From: Oligoflexia bacterium
Lineage (GTDB): Bacteria > Bdellovibrionota_C > UBA2361 > JAFLCA01
Direction of reading: 5' to 3'
Length of the DNA: 46,297 nt
Assembly (NCBI GenBank): GCA_019694465.1
Contig: JAIBBV010000028.1
Coordinates: forward strand, 1-46,297
The position numbers were made by a program, and so were the translations under genes. The notes beneath the pieces were generated by a model. It did no database searches. It was not told where the DNA came from and was given only the letters and a program-made list of their open reading frames with translations. Positions 27,169 through 34,657 of this stretch are shown here, in pieces (within the stretch, counting starts at the first letter, position 1; each line of letters starts with the position of its first letter).

Positions 27169-28248
27169 GAACCACCAGATTAGCAGCACTAATACCGCCA
27201 GCACCAACAAGCCGCCGATGATTAAAATCACCTTATCTTCTAGGTTTTCTAGAGAACTTGAGCTACTCGGCGCTACCGCGTAACGCGAAGCAGGTGGCCG
27301 ATCAAACCCTTGCGATCCCTCAGACAAAGAGCGCGGATCAATCGCCACCGTCTCATCGAGCTCCGGGCGTTGCCCAAATTGGCTTCGCACTTGAGGCTTT
27401 GCTGCTGCGCCAGAGCCTCGCTCGGACCCATTGCCCCACTCTCGCACGCCCGCCAACTTTGTGGTTTGCTCCACCGTACGAGAAATACTGCCAGGGTCAC
27501 GTTGTGGAGTTCCAGGCACTGGACCGGTAGCCTTCTTTTCAGCTGAGCTCGGATCGCTAAATAGAATAATGTACTGCCCTAGCGTTAATTGATCTCCATC
27601 CCTAAGGGAAACCAAATCGGTCATCTCTTTATCGTTAACTTGAACCTTCAAATCCTTCGACAGACCAAACGCACAGATCTTATCCCCACGTCTTTCAACC
27701 ACTAAAGTTGGGAGCTCAGCTAAATCACCCTCCAACTGCAGATCGCCACGAGATCCACCAACTACGAGGGCACGCCCATACTCGGGCACAGGATATTCCT
27801 CCTGGAAGTTGCCATGCGCGAATACAATTAAGGCGCGTCCACCGATGCTAGTGCCTGAGGCGGGCGATGAATAACCGGGTGGCTTCTCTTCTGTTAAGCG
27901 CAAAACCGAATCGGCCAACTGGAGTAGGTCCCCATGCCGCAAGATACGCCAGGAGCCTCCCGTTACTGGAGCCCCATTGTGCCAGGTGCCGTTTGTGCTG
28001 CCGAGATCCTTATACAGCCAGTGCGCACGCCCACAGCAGATCAGCCCATGCTGGCGTGAGACAGCCGAATTATCGACCGTTACTCCCCCCTCTCCCGGCT
28101 CGCGACCAATGAAAGTTTGCGCTCCACTCAGCTTTCCAAGCTGAACAGCGCTGCCATCTTGATTAACAAGCTCGATTAGTAACTGCCTCATGTGGGGGTC
28201 GAAAAAGAACTCAGACTCGTTATTGAATACACTAAATTGCGAAATCAT
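27160..28248 (-). CDS. Tail-anchored protein with one intact and one degenerate FHA domain
   Basis: FHA domains bind phosphothreonine. The first (about 20-112 from this start) has the full binding set: IGRE, SRQHG and GSTNGTWHNG. A second FHA-like segment (about 143-238) has the same strand pattern but lacks Gly-Arg, Ser-x-x-His and Asn-Gly, so it should not bind phosphate. A Pro/Ser/Gly-rich linker follows, and the last 22 residues form a single membrane helix ending WWFLG, so the protein is anchored by its tail with FHA domains in the cytoplasm. Start uncertain: ATG 28248 has a weak GGGA; ATG 28191 sits at the FHA edge without a ribosome-binding site. It lies just downstream of the T3SS operon. 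Confidence 0.78.
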   Translation of the reverse strand: MISQFSVFNNESEFFFDPHMRQLLIELVNQDGSAVQLGKLSGAQTFIGREPGEGGVTVDNSAVSRQHGLICCGRAHWLYKDLGSTNGTWHNGAPVTGGSWRILRHGDLLQLADSVLRLTEEKPPGYSSPASGTSIGGRALIVFAHGNFQEEYPVPEYGRALVVGGSRGDLQLEGDLAELPTLVVERRGDKICAFGLSKDLKVQVNDKEMTDLVSLRDGDQLTLGQYIILFSDPSSAEKKATGPVPGTPQRDPGSISRTVEQTTKLAGVREWGNGSERGSGAAAKPQVRSQFGQRPELDETVAIDPRSLSEGSQGFDRPPASRYAVAPSSSSSLENLEDKVILIIGGLLVLAVLVLLIWWFLG

Positions 28249-28670
28249 CAGTAAAATCCCACACAAAGGGCTCTACGGCAATACTGCAACAAATGTACCA
28301 GGGCCGTTAGGGGAGATGCAGAAATTAGTTCTCAAATGCTCTGTTAGATTGCCACGCCCTATAAAATCGGGCTGGCTGTAATCAAGAATCCCTGTTTCCC
28401 AACATTATCTGGAACCTATCTCATAACTACCCTATGGGGTGGTTTGTAGCTTGCCCCGCCCGAAAAAGCGGGGGCGCGATACGATGCGGGCCATGTCTAA
28501 AGTATTTATGTGACCGCATCTAGTGTGCCAAGTCGGAAATCCCCTAAGAGATAAGTTCGGAAACACAGGACACTGGGGGTTACTGGAAATAATGACTAGC
28601 ATGGCAAGCGCCCCATTATGCTATTGGGCTTTAGGGCTTTGTGGAGCGCCTTGCTTATCGAATAGCGGCG
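28249..28670. other. Intergenic region with two hairpins
   Basis: About 420 bases between the T3SS operon end and the FHA gene, without a gene. Two structures read on the minus strand: a long imperfect hairpin at 28604-28654 (listed separately) and a GC-rich hairpin at 28454-28473 (CCCCGC and GCGGGG around an 8-base loop, with neighbouring G and C that could extend it). The remaining part should contain the FHA gene promoter, which I could not place. Confidence 0.5.
28604..28654 (-). terminator. Candidate terminator hairpin after the T3SS operon
   Basis: Seventeen bases past the stop of the SctU C-terminal-domain gene, GCAAGGCGCTCCA and TGGGGCGCTTGC pair with one bulged G and one mismatch around a 26-base loop. 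A weak T-rich stretch follows. Its position fits the end of the operon; the long loop and poor T-run keep confidence low. Confidence 0.4.
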
Positions 28671-28913
28671 CTAAATGTGGGCCAACAGGGTAGCCACTGC
28701 CATAAACAACTCGGGTGGAATTGACTCATCTAGCTCCATCCGGCGCAACTGGGCAGCTAGCTGTGGGTCTTCGACTACTGGAACACCAAAGCGACGCGCC
28801 AATGATACTAATGTGTCAGCTTCCGGTCCTTGACCTATCACGCCAATTTGCGGGACTGCTTGCTGTGAAGCCTGGCTCAAACCCACTGCCTGCAAGTAAC
28901 GCGAAGCTTTCAC
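28671..28913 (-). CDS. Stand-alone SctU/FlhB C-terminal cytoplasmic domain
   Basis: 80 residues matching the part of SctU/FlhB that follows the NPTH autocleavage site. Family hallmarks in order: AVGLSQ (usually AVALxY, directly after NPTH), VPQIGVIGQG (usually APxVVAKG), LVSLARRFGVPVVEDPQLA, and the ending SIPPELFMAVATLLAHI. Where NPTH would align there is SRYL, so no self-cleavage is possible. Similar small FlhB-like proteins (FhlB/YlqH) are known in flagellated bacteria, but here the gene closes a T3SS operon whose sctU lacks exactly this domain. GTG start overlapping the histidine-kinase stop as GTGA, with GAGGG six bases upstream, so translation is coupled. Likely role: partner of the membrane half of SctU in the export-gate switch (inference). 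Confidence 0.8.
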   Translation of the reverse strand: MKASRYLQAVGLSQASQQAVPQIGVIGQGPEADTLVSLARRFGVPVVEDPQLAAQLRRMELDESIPPELFMAVATLLAHI

Positions 28914-31900
28914 CCCTTGCCCTCGCCTGCCACTTGCACACCGCGCTTATCAACCAAATGTAATCGGGGCAGCTCGCGTGGCGACTTTCCATTCGACAAA
29001 CCTTCTGCAGTGCGTTCGACAGAAAGTCCTGGGAATGCTCTCTTAAGAGCCACTTGCATTGCCCACACACTCAAAGGACGCTCTAGCAGGTAAAGATGCT
29101 GCTGCGCCCCAAGCGACGTTGACCAACTCTCCAGATCCTTACAAAGTCCAAATACTTTTAGCTCCGGCGCTACCTTACGCAAATTATCGATGTACTGCTC
29201 AGCTGGGACAGCTAATACATCCAAATCTAACACAAGCAATGCGCTGGCTGGGGGCATAGCTGCAGCTGCGCTTCCCAGCTGTTCAGTGCCTTTAACCAGC
29301 TCGACATTAAATCCAAATGTTTGCAGAACTCCCTGTGCAGAGACCACTTCTTCAGACTCTGATAGCTGAACTACGGCGAGGCGTTTTGGTTGCGCTAAGG
29401 TCTCGGCAATAGCCGATTCACCAACGTTGTTCACAGGCGAAACAACCTTGGCCTGAACAGCTGGCAGATACAAACTAAAAACGCTCCCCTGCCCCAAAGT
29501 GCTACTTACGGTTATCGCACCATCGAAACTTTTTAATGTGGAGTAGGCTGAAGATAGCCCCAGTCCAGAGCCAGAAAAGCTAAGCCCAGTGCGGCGATCC
29601 ACATTCTTTGTGGTAAAAAATGGCTCAAAGCAACGCGCCTGCTTCTCGGGTTCCATGCCAGCGCCATTGTCTTCAACGTCTAGTCGCACATACTCACCTG
29701 GGGCGAGATCCGGATCAATCTCTCCTGGAGCTAAACGCACGCTCTGCAGGGAAATTCGCACCATGCCATCCTGCTTGCTGCTCAAGGCATCCTTGGCATT
29801 CACGAGTAAATTGGTGAGCACATTCTGAATTCGACCCGCATCAGCGCATACTTGCGGGACCCCCTCAGAGAGGCGCACATCCAACACAATCGATGGGCCC
29901 AGAATTGATTTGTACAGGTCCACCGACTCGCGCAAGATTGCTGCTAGCGAGAAATCCGCCTTCACCGCTGCCGAGGGCATTGAGAAGCTAAGTAGCTGCC
30001 TAATCAGAGAAGCTCCACGATTGGCAGCATCCACAATCATTCGTGCCGAGGCGCGCACTGGCGCATCTTTGGGCAGCTGCATTTCAATTAACGAGGCCTG
30101 CCCTAGCACGGCCTGTAACAAATTATTGAAATTATGCGCCACACCCGAGGCTAGCAGTCCCGCCACCCTCATTTTCTCGGCTTCGGCAATCTTGTTTTCA
30201 AATCGCCGTGAAAGTACCACTGCTGCGATTTCAGCTGCCATGCTAGATAGCAGTGACAACTTACGTTGCAATAAGAATGAGGAAGGGAATGCCGGCTCAA
30301 CCAGCAACACACCTACGGTCTGACCAAGTGACACGAGCGGCACAATAACGAACATGCCAAGTTCCAATCGCTTTAAGATGCGTGTCAAACGCGAACAATT
30401 GTACTCCTGACCTGGTTTTACTATGACTGGTTGCTTCTTCCTGAGCGCCTCATCCAAAAAATCATGTTGTTCATCTAGGCTCAGCTGTACATCAATCAAG
30501 CGACTGCGCACGCCTGGCCCAAGCCCCGCCTGCCCAATCAAATGAGTGCCCTGCTCATTTAGCACACCTAGCCACATACGCTTGCAGGCAAGCTCGCCCT
30601 GAATAATCGGGAAAGCGCGCTCGGCGATTTGCTTAGGTGTAAGCTGTTTAGATAAGTCGTGGCTAAGACGATACAGCGCTCCTAAAGCGCTTACCTGTCG
30701 CTTCTCCGCTAGATACGATTCGGCCTGCCGCACAGCGAGACAAATTTGACTGGAGGCGGCTGACACCAAGTCAAAATCTTTAGCGCTATAGCGCTGCGCT
30801 TGGCGACAGAACAAGGCCAAGGCCCCCTGTACCTCATCTTTGACCAACAATGGCATTAGGATCGCTGAGCGCAGTCCCTCCTTACGTGCCAAGTCGACCA
30901 ACGCACGCGCGTCTTCCTGTATGTTGTTAATTAACAAACCTTCACGCTGCTCCACAACTTGGCGAATCAATGTGCGCCCGGATAGTACTTTAGTTACTTC
31001 ATCGATGTAGTCGGTTGACAAACCTTCGGACGAGACCAGTTCCAATTGATCATTCTCGCGATCATAGAAGCACACAAAGCCAGAATCAGAAGATGTCGCT
31101 GCAATTAAAGCGCGCAGACCACGTAAGGTGACCAAAGCGGGATCAACATTAACTTGTAGCGCACGCGCCACTTCATACAGAGCTTCGATGCGACGGCTTT
31201 GTTCAATAATTTCATCGCGCGCAGCATGCTTTTCGCTAATATCAAGACCAAAGCCTTCCCAGCCTGCCGGAGTACCATCTTCCTTAAAAAGTGGGATAGC
31301 TCGAATCAACAGCCAGCCCGGGTCCTTCGCCCCTTCTCTTAAAATTCTAACCTCAGTACTGACTTCCCGCTTTTGCTTTCCCATTTGAGAAATCATGCGT
31401 GCTAGGTTGCGTCTATCGCGGGAGGGAAGAAAGCGTGACCAAACGTTGCGATCATTTAGCAGCTGCTCGGGAGCGACTCCCAGCATAGTTTTTGTATCAC
31501 CATGAACCGCAGTAACTTCAAAGCTAGGATTCGTCCGTACCACAATCAGCGAACCCGATTCGATTAAGCGCTGATATTGACGGCGCGACTCATCTAACTC
31601 ACTCTCAAGGCGACCACGCTCTGCGGCTACCTGCGCCTGCAACTCGAGCCGCTCACTAACAGCATATCCTGCGAACTCAGCAAGCTGCTGGATCAACGAC
31701 AACTCGTTCTTACTCCAGAAGTGCAAACGCTCGCTGACGATCTCGCACCAACCACTTACAGCTCCGTGAATATAAAGCGGAATTAGGACGTATGAGCGCG
31801 CCTTAACTCCATCCATGTAGGCCATAATTTGGGGATCAAGTCGAGCACGTCGCAGATCTGAAATCACTAAGGGGACAGGAAGTACTAACTCTCCAAGATG

Positions 31901-32152
31901 AAGCTGGCCGGCGTCTATTGATATTTCCGCACTTCGAGCGGTACGGGCATGACGAACTTCCGTACTGCGGGCAGATTGATCCAAGGCACTATAGTCAACT
32001 CCTCGCCAGCGTAGAACACAACGGGACATAGCCTCGGGAAAAGCAGCACAAAGGGCTTGAGCCATGCCATCCACAACTTGCTGTGGCGCAACGACTCGGG
32101 ACAGTGTCTGCCGAAGTTCGTCAAAAAGTTCCTGGCTGCCTTTCGCCGCCAT
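28910..32152 (-). CDS. Multi-sensor histidine kinase (GAF-PAS-GAF-GAF-HisKA-HATPase-REC-like)
   Basis: 1080 residues, no signal peptide or membrane helix, so cytosolic. Domains: GAF-like (about 1-170), PAS (about 190-310, with PGWLLIRAIPLFKEDGTPAG), GAF (about 325-470), GAF (about 485-650), His box ASGVAHNFNNLLQ with H673, N box NVLTNLLVNAKDAL, G boxes DNGAGM and GSGLGLSS. All catalytic boxes are present. The C-terminal receiver-like domain (about 905-1040) has LVLDLDV at the acceptor site but Arg-Pro in place of Lys-Pro (LLERPLS), so it may be partly degenerate. Encoded between the two halves of SctU, 47 bases after the first, and overlapping the second. No clear ribosome-binding site before ATG 32152. 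No cognate DNA-binding regulator nearby. Confidence 0.88.
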   Translation of the reverse strand: MAAKGSQELFDELRQTLSRVVAPQQVVDGMAQALCAAFPEAMSRCVLRWRGVDYSALDQSARSTEVRHARTARSAEISIDAGQLHLGELVLPVPLVISDLRRARLDPQIMAYMDGVKARSYVLIPLYIHGAVSGWCEIVSERLHFWSKNELSLIQQLAEFAGYAVSERLELQAQVAAERGRLESELDESRRQYQRLIESGSLIVVRTNPSFEVTAVHGDTKTMLGVAPEQLLNDRNVWSRFLPSRDRRNLARMISQMGKQKREVSTEVRILREGAKDPGWLLIRAIPLFKEDGTPAGWEGFGLDISEKHAARDEIIEQSRRIEALYEVARALQVNVDPALVTLRGLRALIAATSSDSGFVCFYDRENDQLELVSSEGLSTDYIDEVTKVLSGRTLIRQVVEQREGLLINNIQEDARALVDLARKEGLRSAILMPLLVKDEVQGALALFCRQAQRYSAKDFDLVSAASSQICLAVRQAESYLAEKRQVSALGALYRLSHDLSKQLTPKQIAERAFPIIQGELACKRMWLGVLNEQGTHLIGQAGLGPGVRSRLIDVQLSLDEQHDFLDEALRKKQPVIVKPGQEYNCSRLTRILKRLELGMFVIVPLVSLGQTVGVLLVEPAFPSSFLLQRKLSLLSSMAAEIAAVVLSRRFENKIAEAEKMRVAGLLASGVAHNFNNLLQAVLGQASLIEMQLPKDAPVRASARMIVDAANRGASLIRQLLSFSMPSAAVKADFSLAAILRESVDLYKSILGPSIVLDVRLSEGVPQVCADAGRIQNVLTNLLVNAKDALSSKQDGMVRISLQSVRLAPGEIDPDLAPGEYVRLDVEDNGAGMEPEKQARCFEPFFTTKNVDRRTGLSFSGSGLGLSSAYSTLKSFDGAITVSSTLGQGSVFSLYLPAVQAKVVSPVNNVGESAIAETLAQPKRLAVVQLSESEEVVSAQGVLQTFGFNVELVKGTEQLGSAAAAMPPASALLVLDLDVLAVPAEQYIDNLRKVAPELKVFGLCKDLESWSTSLGAQQHLYLLERPLSVWAMQVALKRAFPGLSVERTAEGLSNGKSPRELPRLHLVDKRGVQVAGEGKG

Positions 32153-32171
32153 AGCGGAGTTAACTCAAAAT

Positions 32172-32222
32172 CTAACTAGCGAGGATAAATAAAACCGCCT
32201 CAGCTAGTTCCACGTCTTTCAA
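32172..32222 (-). pseudogene. Possible out-of-frame remnant of the SctU C-terminal helix
   Basis: Directly after the truncated sctU, the +1 frame reads DVELAEAVLFILAS and ends at a TAG (32172-32174). This resembles the final helix of SctU/FlhB proteins (consensus about EELYEAVAEVLAYV). The TAG lies 19 bases before the kinase ATG, ordinary operon spacing. It could be a scar of an internal deletion with frameshift that removed NPTH and most of the cytoplasmic domain. The match is short and made by eye, so chance is not excluded. Confidence 0.4.
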
Positions 32223-32988
32223 CAATTAGAACCTTCGTTTTCTTAAGTCGCTCAACCAACTCACCATAGGTCAATTGACGCATTAACCCGCGGCGAGCTG
32301 CTCGAATATGCGGATCGCCTTCATCCTCACGGATTTCGCGACGCAACTCTTCGCGGGTCATCATCACATCGCGCCTATAGCGTCGCAGCTGGATGACAGC
32401 ATCAAGTAGTACCACGACCAGCAAAGCTGGAGCGATTAGCCATGCTTGATCGAGCACTTCGGCGAGGGTGGATAAAAAGGTTTCCTCCACCCGACCGCGG
32501 GACATCTCTCCGATACCGCGCGCAGCCTGAAACAAGAACCGACAGGTACAGACCCCCAGGAGTGCGAGCTTGAGAAGGCTTTGCCAGCTAGTGGCAACAC
32601 CTCGCAAGATTCTCTTAAGCCCCGAGCCAAGATTGAAGTTATCCGCCTTAAAGGCGATAAGCTCGGCATCGAATCGTGGTCGCACTTGAATTGCTTCGAC
32701 AAGTATCGAACTAAGTCCTCCAAAGATCAAACAAAACGCACAGATAGACATGCCGATGCGCAAACCCAGAGATGCGCAACCGGCCACTCCACTGACGTCC
32801 TGTACGAGGCAATATTCTAACAACATTTTGAACTTTACCAAACCGCTGCATGAGAAAAGATATAGACCAGCTGCTATTGTAACAACTTGGAAACACTCAA
32901 CTATCCCACGACTGCGTAGAACTACCCCCTCTTTCCGGCATTTTTGCAGCTTACGCTTCGATGGCTCGTGAACTTTCTCCTCAGCCAC
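32200..32988 (-). CDS. sctU: Truncated SctU: membrane half of the T3SS export-switch protein
   Basis: Inner-membrane component of the injectisome export apparatus. From the GTG at 32988 (GGAGG at 9-base spacing, more natural than the TTG at 32994) it opens MAEEKVHEPSKRKLQKCRKEG, the SctU/FlhB hallmark. Four hydrophobic segments follow (about 32-50, 75-98, 135-155 and 182-202), then the linker helix with EDEGDPHIRAARRG. The chain continues to strand KVLIV and ends ERRGTS, exactly where the family has NPTH and a further 80-100 residues. At 262 residues (normal about 350) the self-cleaving cytoplasmic domain is absent. Overlaps sctT by 8 bases. The missing domain is encoded separately at 28671-28913. 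Confidence 0.88.
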   Translation of the reverse strand: MAEEKVHEPSKRKLQKCRKEGVVLRSRGIVECFQVVTIAAGLYLFSCSGLVKFKMLLEYCLVQDVSGVAGCASLGLRIGMSICAFCLIFGGLSSILVEAIQVRPRFDAELIAFKADNFNLGSGLKRILRGVATSWQSLLKLALLGVCTCRFLFQAARGIGEMSRGRVEETFLSTLAEVLDQAWLIAPALLVVVLLDAVIQLRRYRRDVMMTREELRREIREDEGDPHIRAARRGLMRQLTYGELVERLKKTKVLIVERRGTS

Positions 32989-33721
32989 CGGCAAGCGCCT
33001 CCACTACCTTGCGCGCGTAAATTGGACTCAAAAACGTAAGGAAGATCTCGCTGCGTAGAGCAGCTACATACCAGAGACCAGCGACAATTGTACGCACAGT
33101 GTAGCTATCCTGCCCCAGTCTAAAGCCGGGAATGAACTTACTAATCAACACGCTACAAATTTCCGCAGCTAGCATTAGCACCATAAGCGCACCCAGGGGT
33201 GCCAGTGTTTGCGACAACAGGCCAGCCCCCAAACGAAGGCCAAGCTCTCCGCATTGAGACAATCCAGGAGCTGCTGAGAGTGGTACAGATTCGAAGCTGC
33301 TTACCAAATTACGCGCCAGTTCCAGCAGTCCACCGCTAGCCACAAACAATACGTTAACAAACTCTGCGTGCATTTTTGAAAATACCGACGTGCGCTCAAC
33401 GAAGGGATCATATAAGTTTGCCATCATTTGCCCGCGCAAAATGTCAACTATCTCTGCCAGAGCTGCCGCCGAACCGAAGAACACGAGCGCAGGAATTGCT
33501 AAGAGCATTCCCAGCCCGAACTCTCTAATATAAGCGAGGGGCGTCACTTGAAGACTTGGTTCTGGGATAACTGAGTAGCAAGTCACTACTAGCGCCCCGC
33601 ACAAAAATAGCCTGCTCATCACCCCTAATACATCACCTCCTGCGGGCACGAACATACAAAGTGGGCCTGCCCGAGCTGCTATCAAAAGGAGTGAACTAAG
33701 TAGATCAGGCATGCTATTCAT
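32981..33721 (-). CDS. sctT: T3SS export apparatus protein SctT
   Basis: FliR/YscT-family inner-membrane protein that builds the export-gate helix with SctR and SctS. 246 residues with six or so hydrophobic segments, and the family region FGSAAALAEIVDILRGQMMA followed by the acidic/polar DPFVE. The C-terminal half includes LGALMVLMLAAEICSVLISK and the conserved-type region around FIPGF. Start ATG 33721 overlaps the sctS stop (ATGA), with a GGCGGG ribosome-binding site. Slightly shorter than usual (about 260). Order sctR-S-T-U as in other injectisomes. Not flagellar by context. Confidence 0.86.
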   Translation of the reverse strand: MNSMPDLLSSLLLIAARAGPLCMFVPAGGDVLGVMSRLFLCGALVVTCYSVIPEPSLQVTPLAYIREFGLGMLLAIPALVFFGSAAALAEIVDILRGQMMANLYDPFVERTSVFSKMHAEFVNVLFVASGGLLELARNLVSSFESVPLSAAPGLSQCGELGLRLGAGLLSQTLAPLGALMVLMLAAEICSVLISKFIPGFRLGQDSYTVRTIVAGLWYVAALRSEIFLTFLSPIYARKVVEALAGG

Positions 33722-33972
33722 CGTCCCGCCAACAACATCAGTCGGAATGCCTCGCGCAACAACTCCAGCATTGATGAGCTAAACAGTTGCCACCCCAGCA
33801 CAGCTACTAAGCTGAAAGTTGCTACCCTGATCAGAAAGGGCCAAGTTTGATCCTGAATCTGTGTCGCCGCCTGCAGCAGCGACACTAGCAGGGCTGGTAC
33901 GCCTACCACCGCGAGAGGCACAAGCGAAAACAACCCTACCAAAAGCACGGCATGCTGAAAGAAGGCCCCCAT
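33718..33972 (-). CDS. sctS: T3SS export apparatus protein SctS
   Basis: Small FliQ/YscS-family protein of the export gate. 84 residues with two hydrophobic segments (about 8-32 and 50-70) and the hallmark LLQAATQIQDQTWPF between them. I chose the ATG at 33972: it has GGGTGG six bases upstream and follows the sctR stop by one base (TGATATG). The ATG at 33987 would add five residues and overlap sctR by 14 bases without a ribosome-binding site. Confidence 0.9.
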   Translation of the reverse strand: MGAFFQHAVLLVGLFSLVPLAVVGVPALLVSLLQAATQIQDQTWPFLIRVATFSLVAVLGWQLFSSSMLELLREAFRLMLLAGR

Positions 33973-33973
33973 A

Positions 33974-34657
33974 TCAGGCCACCCCATTGAAGGAGAGCAC
34001 TAAACTTCGAGTGAGTAGGACCCACCCATCCGCAAGTAAAAAAAGTAGTACTTTTATCGGCAAAGCGATCATGGCGGGACTCGCCATCATCATCCCAAGG
34101 CCGCTTAGGAGATTAGCTACGATTAGGTCCACCACCAAAAATGGGATTAACAGACTAAACCCCATCGAAAAGCCATGTCGCAGCTCACTCAAAACAAAGG
34201 CTGGGACCAATATCGACAAGTCATTTGTCTCATTTTTCTCTTCCCGGCCCCCAGTGCCTTTGTCGCTGCCCTTAGCTTGCGCCCGCAAATCGCGAAGCGT
34301 CTCTAACTCCCTCGCGCCGACATGACGACTCAGGAAATCGCGCCATGGTGTTATGACTGGCTCGAAACGCTGCAATGATTTGCGATCCAAGCTTATCGAC
34401 TGATGTTTTGCTGTCACCTCCAACATGCCTGAGGCACTACGCTCAAAAACTGGCCCCATAATGAACATCGTCAAGGCGCTCGCTAACGACATAATCACTA
34501 GCGTTCCAGGAACCCCTTGCGCACCTAGTCCAGAACGAAACATATTCAACACAATACTGACTCGTATGTACGAGCTCAGCATCGCAGCCATTAAGGGAAC
34601 TAGGGCCAGCCCTAAACTTAGCAAGCCAAACCAGAGTGGATTAAACTCAAGCGACAT
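33974..34657 (-). CDS. sctR: T3SS export apparatus protein SctR
   Basis: FliP/YscR-family core of the export gate. 227 residues from ATG 34657, which has GGAGG at 5-base spacing; longer in-frame starts upstream lie inside the previous gene and add non-family sequence. Hallmarks: SSYIRVSIVLNMFRSGLGAQ near residue 29, a charged soluble loop (about 85-145, with KGTGGREEKNETND), then LVPAFVLSELRHGFSMGF and LSGLGMMMASP. Typical size for SctR and no cleavable signal as in FliP. Overlaps the preceding gene by 11 bases, so it belongs to the same operon. Confidence 0.93.
   Translation of the reverse strand: MSLEFNPLWFGLLSLGLALVPLMAAMLSSYIRVSIVLNMFRSGLGAQGVPGTLVIMSLASALTMFIMGPVFERSASGMLEVTAKHQSISLDRKSLQRFEPVITPWRDFLSRHVGARELETLRDLRAQAKGSDKGTGGREEKNETNDLSILVPAFVLSELRHGFSMGFSLLIPFLVVDLIVANLLSGLGMMMASPAMIALPIKVLLFLLADGWVLLTRSLVLSFNGVA

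Noticed and set aside
28454..28473. GC-rich hairpin as an intrinsic terminator
   Set aside because: No T-run follows on either strand; kept only as a structure within the intergenic region.
32153..32230. Simple sequencing frameshift hiding an NPTH motif in sctU
   Set aside because: All three frames between the last sctU codons and the kinase start were read. None encodes NPTH or the following 80 residues; there are only 47 bases. A single-base error cannot restore a full SctU, so the truncation is real apart from larger assembly errors.
32981..34657. Flagellar FliP/FliQ/FliR instead of injectisome SctR/S/T
   Set aside because: The upstream SctI-like gene, absence of flagellar genes and the lack of a FliP-type signal favour the non-flagellar system.
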